From: Silurus meridionalis
Lineage: Eukaryota; Chordata; Actinopteri; Siluriformes; Siluridae
Length of the DNA: 64,000 bases
Assembly (NCBI RefSeq): GCF_014805685.1
Contig: NC_060911.1
Span: 12,968,712-13,032,711, forward strand
Direction of reading: 5' to 3'
Part shown: positions 23,918 through 36,039 of the stretch, piece after piece
Numbering within the stretch: the stretch's first letter is position 1
How the letters are laid out: each line of letters opens with the position of its first letter
The notes under the pieces: generated by a model
Seen by the model: only the letters and a program-made list of their open reading frames with translations
Database searches by the model: none
What the model was told of the DNA's origin: nothing
Position numbers and translations under genes: made by a program

Positions 23918-23983
23918 TGTCGAATATGCTGAGATCCTGCAACAGCCTCGGCCCATAGATTCCTTCCAGTATGCTCTCAAACC
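23918..23983 (-). CDS. lcorl: lcorl exon 2
   Basis: This 66-bp exon encodes GFESILEGIYGPRLLQDLS followed by IFD, the conserved N-terminal block of LCOR/LCORL. The acceptor TTTCAG precedes 23983 and the donor GTGAGT follows 23918. It is phase 1 at both ends, so skipping it would keep the frame. Its acceptor is fed directly by a long (GT)n tract that stands in for a normal pyrimidine tract. Confidence 0.92.
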
Positions 23984-23986
23984 CTG

Positions 23987-23989
<3 letters not shown>

Positions 23990-24071
<82 letters not shown>
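23990..24071. repeat. (CA)n(TA)n compound microsatellite at the exon 2 acceptor
   Basis: About 26 CA units then about 14 TA units begin within a few bases of the lcorl exon 2 acceptor. On the minus strand it reads (TA)n(TG)n TTTCAG. Confidence 0.95.
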
Positions 24072-24076
<5 letters not shown>

Positions 24077-24109
24077 ATAAGACAGGAATTACACATGACA
24101 ACCCCCACT

Positions 24110-27100
24110 GAACATCTTTTAGAAGAACACTGTTAAGATATTACCCGGCGTTAACAAGGAAGCTACGCACGCCCTTTGTCAATCAATTAGCTGGCTAAAT
24201 GTAACCACGGTAACAGGTACTGACGGGAATCAAAATAGAAAAAAAAAAATATTTCACAAGGACGTAGATAGCATAAGTACAGGGTGGTATTGAGTTTCAG
24301 ATCATCAGACAATGCTTTGCGCGTGCGTGCGTGTCGTCTATACAATGAAGTACCTTTGTACTCAAAAGACTTTTAATAAGTAACTACAGCACGACGGATG
24401 AAAATGATTCGTTGCCAAATAATGCACTTCATACACATTTCCTGGAGAAAGTCGAAGCCCGTGTTTGTGACTTTTTTCCAGTTTGCGATTCAGTACGCAG
24501 TGACTGGTATTTTCCGGCGTTTTTTTTGTTTTTATAAACACCAAATTTGTGAGCAAGTCCACAGAAAAACAGGCTTTTAAACAATCACACAGTCTGTGCG
24601 CTTTACAAGGGGGCACACAGAGGAATCCTTTGTGTTGTTTGAGCATCCGAGTCACATTGCCATGCACGATTTAAGGCGTGAAACAAAGTGTTAAATAGTT
24701 GTAAAGAATTTGTTCGCGCTTGTTAATGACTGACACTCCCCGGGTGTAAGGCACTGATTCAACCCTGCATTCGATCCCTTTATCTGGGGTTGTAGACATC
24801 TTCCTAAGCACTACCTGACACAGTCTCATGGGGCAAGTTTCTATTTTACAGGATGTGATTTTATTTCCGCCGTCTGCGTTTCTCTCCTAGTTACAGTCTG
24901 GATTTAAAAAAAGTCTGACCTCTGTTTATACATCACTGACCCTCCTCCAGGTATAAAACGGCTGCAAAATAACAAAAAATAGATGCTGAGACGGTGTACT
25001 CTTGGTTCTTTTCTCTATTCATCTAAACTCCACATCTGTAGAAAATACACCCTGTGAAAAAACTCACTTCTCCTGAGGTCATTTTATTGCTGTGTAGTTG
25101 TGAGAGTTGTGAAAATAAAAAGAGTCGCAAAAATGTATGTCCTTTTAATAAAACTAATCCGGTCCGAATAAAGCTTCATTGTGACAAGTTGCCTGTACTG
25201 AAAAACTAAACCCAAACTGTGTATAACGTACCATTTTTCTATTACGATTTCATCAACCGTTTGCTCATCACTGGATTTCTTTTCTCTCACATATCTATTC
25301 ATCGGTGCCTATTCTTCTTATTTTTACTCGATTCAGAGGGTCTTGTCTTGTCACGTACCCCTGTAGTAACCTTAAAGATTCACCGTACACATTTACCAAA
25401 CGCCGTGTCCAAGTAAATCTGGATAAATCTTTCAGAAACATTCTCCTGAAATCTGGAAACGACGTGTGGTGTGATCTGAGAAACTCGACATGTACAAAAT
25501 CATTTTTCAGTCATGTGTAAAAGATGTAAAAAAAAACAAATATCCTTCAAAGGAAAATGTTTTCTTTTAGTTTCTGTAAACCAGAGAAAGAGATAAAAGT
25601 AGACATGGCCGAAGACAGCATTTTCAACAATGAATAGTGCGATATGTTGGTTAATATCATGACATGAGGATTGATATCGTAATCGTACAGATTAATATCG
25701 TGACATGACGATTAATCGAGAGTTGATTGCTGGAGCGGCCTCGAGAGGCAAATCACTAATGCCACGTGCCGTTTTCTTTAACACGTGAGACTGCACGCTG
25801 CACAGAGAGCAGTTGTTTAAGTTTTAAAACACGTATGTTTTTTGGTGTTTCACGTCCAATTATAGCTCTTGTCTCTTGTCAAGAAGCTTTTTTGTCATTT
25901 CAACCCTATATAGCTGACGCAGTACACAGTGAACTGAGACAGCGTTTCTCCTGAAAACTGGTGCTACATAAAACATCACAGAACACAGAGCTCAGAACTA
26001 AAGTACGTGACCTCGCCACATAAAGTGCATCTTGTACAGAGACACAAAACGCATACCAGCGCCGACTATAACCACGAGCGAACTTGTAAACATAAACACA
26101 ACCAGCAGGAGCAAAAAAAACGAAACCAGCATGTAAACAGTATAATAAGATTATAATATGGGTGGTGCTGAACACATGGATGTGTGAGTCGAATCGAGTA
26201 TCGAGTGTTTGAGTTCACTGTAACTCTAAATGTTTACTGTAACATTTATACAGTACGGAGTCTTGTGTAGACACGTGACAGAGACGTCTCAAGACAGGGA
26301 CTAGCTGTATTTATGATTTACACAAATATATTTATTTGTTTCTTTATATTCTGTAATAAAGTTCAGTAATATTTTATGTTGAGCTTTTAATCCAGTATCC
26401 ATTTAATAAACTGGTTAATTAATCGGTTATCGGCAGGTACGATCCAATCCGGTTATCGATTATCGGTATTAAATCCAATAACAGTCGAGCTTTATAGCGA
26501 TTAATATATTGATGCATCTATTAATATCGTAATATATTAACGTGATATACCGACACATCGTTATCGCAATATACCAATTCATTGTGAATCGTGTCATACT
26601 GATACAGAATTGGTAATGATATAAATTTCTCTCTAAACACTGAATGTGAAATGTTCTGCAGTTCACAATGATGATTTTATAATAAATGATATTATATAGG
26701 TTTATTGTTAACTGGTAATAAATAAAAGGATAAAGGAATAACATACCGGTGTTAATACAAACCGGTTTCTCAGGTATAAACACACATCAGCTCGGTGTAT
26801 GAAGGTTTGGCTCAAACGTTGCTTTTGTTTATTTGAGAAATAATAAAATAATGCGATATATCGGAGTTAAACCGGTTCGTGAGGCCGGTTAGCATGTAGC
26901 CTGTCGCTGTAATGTCTGATAAATAGTAATAAATAATAAAGAACTCACGGCGCTGACAGTCTCCTCAAAAACACCTCCAGTCCTCTAATGAACATTTCTG
27001 ATCTTCACTTCAGGTTTAGTGACATTTTATTTACAAAACACGAACCAAAAATATGAAAATCTGACGGACAAAAGAAAATGGAGCTCTGGACAGCCGGTTT

Positions 27101-27600
27101 TTTTTTTTTTTTTTTTGCTAATGCTAATCTATGCTAAAGTACACTAATTATGAGTTATGCGCGCTAACACAAAAGCTAGCCGAGGCCTTTATGTGTCCGC
27201 TAGCGCTAGCAGCACCGAGGGCCGCCTCAGGTTGTTATGACGCGAGAACCCTGTAACGGCGGCGTTTTTTTCATTATTACACGTTTATAACGCGTCCGTT
27301 GTGTTCGTGGGTGTCGCCCGAGACGAGTTAAGCCTCCGTTATAGCGCCGTTTTAGAGGGTTTTTTATTTTATTTTATTGTTAGCCGTTACCGTACTCATA
27401 GAGACCGAGCCTGTTAGCGCGCGAGCTCGTTAAAGAGGGGTGGGGGGTGTGGGGTGTGGAGGGGTTTGACTGCTCCGTTGTAATAAAACGCGCGCGTCTG
27501 ATCGAAACGCACACGCACACAAACATATACGCGCGCGCACAGACACACACTCACACACACACACACCGTTCTCTGGATCGGTGTTTACTCTCTCTCACTC
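24110..27600. other. lcorl intron 1; no gene identified
   Basis: A hAT-like block is suggested at 25600-26600 by repeated TTAATATCGTGACATGA-type text and by the GGCAAATCACTAATGCCACG block shared with 1780-1820. CpG content rises from about 27150 toward exon 1. Confidence 0.5.
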
Positions 27601-27636
27601 TCACTCACTCTCTCTCTCTCTCTCGGTCGGTCTTAC

Positions 27637-27733
27637 CGACGCAGTGAATGAGTTTGTGCCGCCAGGAGTCGAGCTCGCGCCGGAAGCCTTTCCGTTCAGC
27701 CGAGCATCTCGCGCTGCAGCACCGCGTCGCCAT
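27637..27733 (-). CDS. lcorl: lcorl exon 1 (start exon)
   Basis: The ATG is at 27733 and the exon runs 97 bp to a GTAAGA donor after 27637, ending in phase 1. It encodes 32 residues beginning [10 protein letters not shown] and ending [10 protein letters not shown], with a Cys-rich start and the [16 protein letters not shown] block conserved in LCORL. The codon split across the intron restores G before FESILEG of exon 2. It lies in a CpG-rich stretch, as expected for the first exon of a broadly expressed gene. An upstream start cannot be excluded, but this ATG gives the family's usual N-terminus. Confidence 0.9.
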
Positions 27734-27900
27734 TCCGACCGTCCGCGCGCGCGCGCTCCCGCCCGCTCCCTCCCGCTCCCCCCTCCTCCTCCTCCTCTCT
27801 CCTCCCCCTCCTCCCTAACAGTTCTACCGATCCTGACGTCACGCGACGTCATGCGCCTTCCTTCCCACTGCGCCCTCGGAGATTGACACGCGTCAAAGAA
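27640..27900 (-). promoter_or_regulatory. CpG-rich promoter region of lcorl
   Basis: GC- and CpG-rich DNA flanks the lcorl start exon, including CG-alternating runs near 27745-27760, C/T-rich blocks near 27770-27815 and a GACGTCACG CRE-like site near 27835-27843. CRE half-sites and CpG density are typical of vertebrate promoters. The transcription start is inferred to lie within about 150 bp upstream of the ATG at 27733. No TATA box is evident. Confidence 0.6.
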
Positions 27901-27977
27901 TCGCGGGAGGAAGAGGAGGGGCAGGAGGGGGAGGAGGAGCTAAACCGGATCGGTGCAGTCGAACACATCAGAACTCA

Positions 27978-27978
<1 letters not shown>

Positions 27979-28022
<44 letters not shown>
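27979..28022. repeat. (TA)n microsatellite
   Basis: A pure TA run just upstream of the lcorl promoter. Confidence 0.95.
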
Positions 28023-28024
<2 letters not shown>

Positions 28025-29720
28025 CCGTGCATTTGGTACCTGGGCCTTCAGTGGGGACTTTCCCAGTTTGAATCCACCTCTTAATACCACCACTATCACG
28101 TCATAATTATAGAAACCATTAATACTATACAAAAACGCATTATAACAACGCGTGACATTACAGAGGTAGAGGCATTTCACATATCGAGGTGAAAATCATT
28201 TTACTAAAGCAAGAAACCCAGTTAAGACTCCAAACCTCTACACTACAACCACAACTGTGCACCTACATCATCTGGAGCAGTTCAGAATCAATACTTGTCT
28301 AATAACATGACAAAAACATAAAAATGTAAATAAAGTACAACCTTCTCACCAGAGATTCAGACTCATAATATGTAGCGCATCTCAGAGGCTGTAATCCAGT
28401 GGTACCGCTCGTATTCACTGGTCTGGAAGTGGAGAACAAACCCTTTCCCTGGCTGAGACACGCTAGCTAGCTTCGTGGTTAAAAAGTCTGGGCGTAAAAA
28501 AAGTCTAACTCCGATGTATTAATGAGTGCAGAGCTACACACGTGTTTTACCAGTCGAACTTGGCTGTAACAGTTTCCCTCTGACCAACCAATCAGAGGAC
28601 GGAAAATGTTGACGCTATTCTGAGCCAGCGAGCTGCCCTGTGAGGAGAATATCAAATCTGATTGGTTAACTGATTAATTTCTTATAGAGACTGAGGTAAA
28701 AGAGCCAGCAGTACTGACTCTGAAGGCCCTGTGCAGATTAGATTTCACATGGCAGCACATAGAGGCTGAAATCTGATTGGACAAAAAATCTAACATCCAC
28801 ATACACGTACTGAAAGCAGTGCAGAGAAGAGAAATGCTACAAAATAAAGAGAATAAACTGTTAGGAATAAAAATTATACAATTTCATGGAACAAATATTA
28901 GACAATAAATATAAAATTTCTCATGAGCAATTTTTAGAAGGGGACACAAATAATACAGTCAAATTGTACTTATAAAGACACAGTGTCCCCACAGTGAAAC
29001 ACTGCTTTTATTATTGTAGCATGGAGAATGCGTCATTATGGTTATTTTAAGTTTAAGTTTTTCTCAGGGTTAATGAGAAAGCAAAACAAGGAATTAAAAA
29101 AAGGTTTAAAATGTTATTTAAAATTAATTAACACACTTAAGAACAGAATAGAAATTGATTATAAAAATACTGTGTGGTCAGTTCAGATGTAGCACAGTGC
29201 TCATTTAGTAAATGCACAGATAAACAATATGCTAATTATGTGTTAATGTTAAATTAACATTATGCCAAGTCCCAAATAAAACACTGCATGGGAAACGGCT
29301 TTGGTGTGTTCGTGTCAGTGCACTATGCTACAAGCTATTGTAAACAAGCTAACGTTCACTAGATAAGTCATATTTTAATCGCTAATAGAGCAGATTCATT
29401 GAAAATTACATCGTTAATCAGTATTTTTGCCGCAACTAATTTATGAATGAGTCTGCATCAACTACATTAAAGAGAATCGCTTTATTTATAGTGAATAAAA
29501 TACCCTAGTTAATGGAGTTGAACATTAATTGGGCCGCAGACACACACCTGACTCGTGTGTGTAGAGTAGGTGAGATGAACTGGGAAAGTGGGTCAAACCA
29601 CTTTGAGGAAGTGGAGGGGGGAACTCAACTGTTTCTAAATGCATTTTTTGCGCAGGGTTTTTCTACTTACACAATTATTTAGGTATACATACATATATTG
29701 TTTACAATAGAGAGTGCGAT
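28025..29720. other. Intergenic; nothing identified
   Basis: AT-rich sequence upstream of lcorl without usable frames. An 8-G/T-rich stretch lies near 29728-29765. Confidence 0.5.
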
Positions 29721-29759
29721 TTTTTTTTAAATAAATTTTTTTTGGGGGGGGGGGACATT

Positions 29760-30150
29760 TTTTTTATGCTTCCATCCTTCATTCATTCACTTCCTTGATA
29801 TGTGGAATTTTCACTTTTCCTTTGAAGAGAACTTTTTAAAGCTGGATATAAAACGCAAAAAAAAATCCATTTTGTTTTCATGCATGAACAAAACAAATCG
29901 TATTTCCGGTACGGAGCGAGTAGCCACAGTGACACTGTGCTAACTCTATTTTCTTCTTTTATACCCCTGGCATTGTGTGTATGTTTTCAAATTTAATAAT
30001 AATAAATAATAATTAAAATGCGCTTAAAGTGTGAGGCGGAGACTAAACAAACTTCGCCACTTAATACGTTCCTGAGGGAACTCCGATTATAACTAAGCCC
30101 TGTACAAAAAAAGCTGCTATGAATATGTGTACCATTACACCCCTAATAAA
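29760..30150. mobile_element. hAT-like element relic
   Basis: Shares CGGTACGGAGCGAGTAGCCA and GTGACACTGTGCTAA with the intronic relic at 19317-20090 and ends with a GTGTACCATTACACCCCTAA terminus. Confidence 0.6.
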
Positions 30151-30177
30151 TATCAATATATATACACACACACACTA

Positions 30178-30360
30178 TATGGACAAAGGTATTGGGACAC
30201 CTGACCTTTTCTGTGGTTCTTTTCCAAAACTGTTACCACCAAATAAAAATATTGCGTTCACTTGAACTTAGAAACCCAAACCTGTTCCAGCATGGCAATG
30301 CCCTGTGCACAAAGCGAGCTCCATGAAGATCTAGTTTACATGATTTGAGAGGGAAGATCT
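30178..30360. mobile_element. MITE left end
   Basis: TATGGACAAAGGTATTGGGA followed by CACCTGACCTTTTC is the same terminus as at 10250. The other end is not clear. Confidence 0.5.
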
Positions 30361-30404
30361 CTAGTGGCCTGCTATAGAGTTTTGATGCACACATAAGCAC
30401 TCAA

Positions 30405-30492
30405 ACACACACACACATATGCACAAATACATGCACGCACTCACAAGTGCACACAACCACAAATGCAGTCTCACACACACTTGCGGACACAC

Positions 30493-30549
<57 letters not shown>

Positions 30550-30622
30550 CTCACACACATGCACGCAAACACACTAAATCACATACACACTCAGAAGATT
30601 ACACACACACACACACACTCCT
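30405..30622. repeat. (CA)n cluster
   Basis: Several CA runs, the longest about 30490-30545. Confidence 0.95.
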
Positions 30623-30654
30623 GGCCCTGGTTCTGCTCTTGTTGTATTTAAATA

Positions 30655-30772
30655 GTAGTTAGTAGCTTAGTGGTTAAAGCATTGGACTTTGAATCTGAAG
30701 GTCATGAGTTCAAATCCAGGCCATATAGCTGCTTAGTCACTCTGGATAAGGGGGTCTGCTAAATGCAGAATC
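30655..30772 (+). mobile_element. tRNA-derived SINE
   Basis: GTAGCTTAGTGGTTAAAGC and GGTCATGAGTTCAAATCCAG at tRNA box spacing, then GGATAAGGGGGTCTGCTAAA. Confidence 0.75.
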
Positions 30773-30779
30773 CTGATGG

Positions 30780-31315
30780 CCTTTTCTATTTTCCTCATCA
30801 CCCCTTTTAGAATAGCCCCTATTGCTCCCAGGCCAGGGTGTCTCTGAACCCAAAGTATTTGAAGCTGCTCACCAGCTTGACTGTGACAGCTTCAATGATC
30901 AGGTTATTAATAATTAATAATCATTTACTAAGTCTCAATGATGTTCAGGGATTTGAATGATAACGCCATCCACCAGTGTATCATCTGCAATCTTCACCAA
31001 CTTGTTTGCACAATCACTGGTGTAAGTGGGAGCTGAGGACACAACCCTGGGTGCTCCAGTTCTGAAGGTGCACATAAAGGAGGTATGGTTTCCTATCCTG
31101 ATAACCTAGAGGCATCTGGTTCAGGTCCAGGAAGGTCCAGGATCAAAGGAAAAATGGAGTAATGTAGCCCCAGGTTCTCAAGCTGGCTACAGAGGTGTGA
31201 GGAGATGATGGTGTTATTGGTGGATTTGTGATCCATAAATGGCGTCTGTACAAAGTTTCCTGTCCATAGTTTCCTTGCCTTATATTCAAACTGTAGTGGG
31301 ATTAGGCATCTGATC
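30780..31315 (-). pseudogene. Non-LTR reverse transcriptase fragment
   Basis: On the minus strand the pieces TFRTGAP (for the GAPQG motif) and NKLVKIADDTLVDGVII (catalytic ADD motif region) identify a LINE reverse transcriptase. Adjacent text fits the QLENLGL and MDHKSTN parts of such proteins. It is frameshifted and short. The clade (Rex1 or CR1-like) is a guess. Confidence 0.65.
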
Positions 31316-31319
31316 AATC

Positions 31320-33270
31320 AAAGCAAATGTATAACTATATAATCACACCACTGTGGTGAGTGCTAGGGGGCAGTATTCATTCAAAGAGGACATGGTGTTA
31401 TTGGGGACAGAAATGATGGTGAAGAACTTAAAACATGAGCCATTCATCCATGAGACACTCCTTCATTGGTTGAAACTGGCAGCGATGACTAGAAAATAGA
31501 AACAATTCAAGTCATTAGCTTGGAGTCACCGCCATTGTTTATTGTAGGGGGTTTGGGTTTGTAGTCTGCGCTGCCACAAACACCAGAAAAATTTGATGTC
31601 TTAATATATCTTATATTAAAGAATAAGAAAGTTGTATACTTGGCCCATTTATATTTATTGATATTAATATGAGGCTTTTCGAAGTGTGTCGAGCAGCTTC
31701 TGCGATTCGCTCTGACAATGGTTTCAAAATGGCAAACTTTGAGCTGGATCTTCATCTTCGGGATGAGGGCGAGGTCCACAGGAGCCAAATGCACAAGAGT
31801 GCGCATGTGGTCAGAACAGTAGATGTGGTAATGCACATGGTCAGAATAGCAGCAGTTGCACAGCTCCCATTGTACACAGGACAATGTCTCTCAATGTCTC
31901 TCAATGTCTCTCAATGTCTCTCAATGTCTCTGACTCATGGTGCTCCCCGTGACTGTGCATGCAGCCTTGTGCTGCCATCTGTTGGCGTGTTACAAAACTA
32001 GCCTTGAAACGTTTTGATCCTACCTCGTATGTTATTTGTGTCAAAATGCAGAAACATTCCTGTGTAAAAATATTGCTTTGCTCTGCTGCAATTTCAGTCC
32101 AAAATATTGCATTCATGTTTAAAGTTCATGTAAAAAGCATTGAAATTAGCTTTTTTATATTTTTGCAGCCTGACAGAGCAAACAAAAGACAAAAAGGGGT
32201 GTCTCAATCAGCTTCCTAGGTTACATTTAAGGGTCCTAGCTCACCACACATGGGGCTCGAGATGACTCAAATCATAAAAACCCAAACATATAATATATTC
32301 AAGTAATGTCATATAGCTGTGTTAGCATAATCACAAATTTAGTGCTGTCATGGTGTCATACAGGATGTAGGTTAGCATATGGATTTTTTAAAATAATTGA
32401 AAAATTGTTTCAAGTCAATACCAGACTCAAACTCCATTTCCCATAAGACACTGCTGTCTTCAGTCATGGCTGCCTAAATAACCGAACTCCAATTCCCAGC
32501 ACACACTTGCAAGTTCACAGTCGCCCTTCTACTGATTAAAGACACCTGTTTCCAATTACACCCTCATTCAATTCACTTCAGTTTTATTTGTAGAGCATTT
32601 TTTTCACAATGGACATTGTCCCAAAGCAGCTTTACAGAAATAAAGAGGTTATCAAGTTTAAAATTCTCAACCATCTGAGATGGCATGAGAAAGAAACCTT
32701 GAGAGGAACCACACGCAAAAGGGACCCCCCTCCTCATTACCGAATGTCATTACAGTTCCATCATGGTTGAGATGTTCTGTTTAGTAATAGGTGCTGAAAT
32801 GGACAATTGTTCATGCAACCTGTGTTCGTGAGCCATTGGAGCAAACTTTCGATGTTAATTACATCAAAATCCAATCTCATTGTTGTCTCATGAGTTGCTC
32901 AGTAACCTCATGGATCTTGATGTGGAACCATCCCCAGCTTCACAGAGTGGTCTCCAAATACAAAGAACTCCATCCAGGGGTATGTATACGTAATTATACG
33001 TTCAGGTAATTTTGTTCTCTGCCACCTAACAATCCGTTGTTCTGGGTTTCGTTCTGGGTTTTTTCGTCTCGTTCAGATTTTCCTGTTTTTTTGTTGCTTG
33101 CTGATCGACTGACCCGTGTTTTTCTTTGCATTCACAATATTTGGATTACGATTGGGATTTGTCTGCCTGTTTATTTTATTAACATCATGTTAATCTGCAT
33201 TAGCGTCTGCCATTTTCCTCGTAACGTGACACTAAATAATCATTTGAGAGCCACACTAACAAGCTACTTA
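31320..33270. other. Intergenic repeats; no gene identified
   Basis: Contains five tandem copies of TCTCTCAATG at 31885-31932 and an inverted dispersed-repeat tail at 32575-32730 (GACATTGTCCCAAAGCAGCT). No supported reading frame. Confidence 0.5.
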
Positions 33271-33274
33271 TATT

Positions 33275-33720
33275 CAGTGGTGGACAGTAATGAAGTAAAT
33301 TGTAGTTACTGCACTTAAGTAGTTACTGTACTTTACTGGAGTCTTTCCATTTGGGAAGACTTTTACTTCACAATATTTCAAAGTCAAATCTTTTACTTTT
33401 TTGCTCAACTACATTTTGTGCAATCAGTCATTCCTTTTTATTTATGAGCGAATAAAGAAACGTAACTGGTCAAACCTGAAGCAAACCACCAATCAGGGTC
33501 GAGCGTGCGCTCTGTTTTGAACTTGTTTCGGTTGCCGCTTGACGGTATCAGATTTCCATTAACCAACAGTTCAGCGTCGGTTCGGCAGAACATTTTGAGA
33601 GGAATAAATGATGAAGAAACTCCTAACTCGAACTCGAAACCCAACACCCGTCGCCTTGTTTAAAAGAAGTCGTTGAAAAGAAGGTTTTCGGCTCAGAGTA
33701 ACAGAGTCACATCACCTGAG
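33275..33720. mobile_element. Dispersed element with TACTTAAGTAGTTACTGTAC end
   Basis: The left end AGTGGTGGACAGTAATGAAG resembles a common fish hAT-type terminus. The internal segment (CCAATCAGGGTCGAGCGTGC) is found inverted at 48500-48545 and 58790-58845. Confidence 0.6.
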
Positions 33721-34179
33721 TTCATTAAGCAAAGAGTCTTGTGGCAAAAATGATAATTATGAACATTATAGCCATAATAAATCATAGTTCTTTGGATACT
33801 TAAGTATGTTTGAGGGCAAACGCTCTTGTATAATGTGTTATACAGCAGTGTGTTTTACACGTTTGTAGAGAAAGTTGGCTGAAAACCAATTTATCTTAGT
33901 CATGTGCAGTAAGGAAACATGGCTGTGTTGTATCCTGGGTTTTATGGTGCATTTTGAGATCTTTTTAAGCAGCACCACTTCAGTGCTCTGGATGGACTTT
34001 GTGATTGAGGCAGCCCTTGAAATGGCGGACTCGCTGATCAGGGCCTCGACTACTAAACCGAAAAGTCAACTGACAAGCACACACACTTTCCTGGTGGCAT
34101 CCATACTAGTTTTTTCCACTTCTCATACTTGGGAGGTCCAAGCCATCCATGTTCCATGTCAAATGACTATAAATAGCGG

Positions 34180-34400
34180 TAGCAGATGCTGCAACATGTC
34201 TTTCGAGGTGTTTTGAGCGCCACATGTGCTTCAATAGTGGGAGAACATCACGGGAAGTCATCGAGGGATCGGGAAGACCTTCAACGAGTTCAACCCCCGA
34301 AAATGTTGAAAGCATTCGGCAACTTGTGCATGATGATCGTCGGAGAACAACCCACAGCTGGCGAAACCTTTTTCTCATAAAAGGCCAAAAATCAAACTTG
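34180..34400 (+). pseudogene. Mariner transposase remnant
   Basis: The plus strand encodes GRPSTSSTPENVESIRQLVH and then DDRRRTTHSW, the linker and second helix-turn-helix region of mariner transposases. Catalytic residues are absent. Confidence 0.8.
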
Positions 34401-34494
34401 ATTCAGGGCCGTATGTAATGTTGCATGAAAATACATGTTCTTGCCTCCATACTTTGAGTCGACAAATACTGTTTTATTTCAAATCAGCCTCTAG

Positions 34495-34650
34495 TTACAT
34501 TTACATTTACGGTCTTATCCAGGGCGACTTACAGCCATGCATTTGAGGGTTAAAAGCCTTGCTCATGGCCCCAGCAGTGGCAGCTTGGTCTTGTTGGGAT
34601 TTGAACTTGTGACCTTCCAAACCAGGGTCAGATGCCTTTACCTCTCCTCG
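34495..34650 (-). mobile_element. SINE with conserved tail
   Basis: CTTATCCAGGGCGACTTACA followed by an inverted tRNA-like B box (GGGATTTGAACTTGTGACC). Related pieces are at 38515-38690, 41555-41665, 53645-53760 and a tail at 19253-19305. Confidence 0.7.
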
Positions 34651-34784
34651 TATCTGCACTTTGAATTTCACATGTACATTACAACATAAAAGTAAAACAA
34701 AAATGCATTAAATGTTGAATAAGAAATGAAATTTGTTGTCAGTGGCATTTTCCCTCTCTTCTTCCCTATTCTTACCAACAATGC

Positions 34785-34995
34785 AAGTGGTAGCTCAGTG
34801 GTTAAGGCTCTGGGTTACTGATCGGAAGGTTGCCAAGTATCGCCAAGATGCCACGCTTTGGACTCTTGTGCAAGGCCCTTTTACCTTCTGTGCTCCAGGG
34901 GCACTGTATCAGGGCTGAATCTGAGCTCTGACCCCAGCTTCCTAATGTACACGTGACAAGTATAAAGCACCTTTCTTTCTTTCTCTCTCTCTTTC
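34785..34995 (+). mobile_element. tRNA-derived SINE with (TTTC)n tail
   Basis: GGTAGCTCAGTGGTTAAGGC, CCCAGCTTCCTAATGTACAC and GACAAGTATAAAGCAC, then TTTC repeats. Same family as 11590-11800. Confidence 0.85.
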
Positions 34996-35329
34996 TCATG
35001 TATGCCATGCCGAGCCAAAGTAAAGGTCACTGTTATATAAAAAAATAATAATAAAACATAACCCCCCATGAATAAAAAGACCTTGACATGGAAAACAATC
35101 CACTTATTTCTAACACATACGCCGCTACATTTACGAACCTCTTTTTCAGAAATGATTGCAGCTCCTGAACTAAAACATTTCTCCCAAATTTCTGTGCAAT
35201 AAAAAACATCCTTACATGCTCCTTGTAAAGACATAACACACACTTGGGAAAACATCTCCAAAACACTCAAAACTACTGAACCTTTGCACACACCCAGACC
35301 ATTTGGAAATATTCTTTTGATCTCCGGTG

Positions 35330-35540
35330 CCTTATCCCTATGGCAACCATATCGGAAGCAGTTAAATTGGCCTCGTTGGGATTGCTGTGTATGCATATGT
35401 GTGTGTGTGGGTGGGTGGGTGTGTGAATGGTTGGGGGAAGGGAAGGCAGCGGTGATTTATATTCCAAGGTTACAGGGTTAACAATCAAAGCGAGCGCGAG
35501 ACAGAATGTGTTTCGTTTTTAGTCAGGTCGCTTATTCAAT
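35330..35540. repeat. Diverged repeat pair with 37560-37745
   Basis: Shares GGTTGGGGGAAGGGAA-type, GTGATTTATATTCCAAGGTT and CGGAAGCAGTTAAATTGG-type text in the same order with 37560-37745. An ancient local duplication or two copies of one dispersed repeat. Confidence 0.5.
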
Positions 35541-36039
35541 GGTTGCGGAATTGATGACCTTGAGAAGACCGAACAGGCCATTTATTCTTTTGCATCTATG
35601 ACTGAAGGAACGTAGATTCAAAAACCTTATCTGCTGATCTTTCCTTCCATTTTCCCGTCAACCAGTAAGATTGTTGAAATTTTAAGCTCCGGTGTGGTCA
35701 CAGGATCTGATCTTTGGTCCATCTCAAACAGGGGTGTAAAAAGGAACAAAAAGCCGAGTCGTGCGTCCTGATTGGCTGCACTGTTTGAAGTTTCCCGTTT
35801 GCAGTGTAACATGAGTTGTGCAGGGGGTGGGGTTCAGGAATGTTCAGGGAAAGTAGACCTGCATGAGGTCATAGGCTCATGTTATTCATCACAGGCGAAT
35901 ATGGATATGAATATACCTGTATAGGGTGTCGCAGGGAAACCAGGAAATTTTGGAACTAGGACTTGGCAACCCTGGGGCATGTGAAAATGTTCAGACCCGG
36001 TGCGAGCTCGTTTAGAACCCCTTGCAGACGGGAGACGAT

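Larger units (their letters stand above)
1427..27733 (-). other. lcorl: lcorl gene locus, two isoform classes
   Basis: This is the whole span of a ligand-dependent nuclear receptor corepressor-like gene on the minus strand. Eight exons plus a possible ninth can be joined with GT-AG sites. Exons 1-6 encode the common N-terminus. Exon 6 ends in phase 2, and both the psq exon (18562-17635) and the giant exon (6488-2104) accept phase 2, so they look like alternative 3' ends. The order and sequence of FESILEG, SFCNL, the MIRQFA block, PLDLT, VLDLS, FADGLLSKA and the psq domain match vertebrate LCORL. LCOR/LCORL proteins are nuclear corepressors, and their long forms (PALI1/PALI2) bind Polycomb complex PRC2. 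The call of lcorl over lcor rests on the psq-exon text and is firm. Transcript structure is inferred from splice sites only. Confidence 0.93.

Noticed and set aside
30405..30622. CRISPR-like regular repeats
   Set aside because: They are CA microsatellites with no spacers; CRISPR arrays are not expected in a fish genome.
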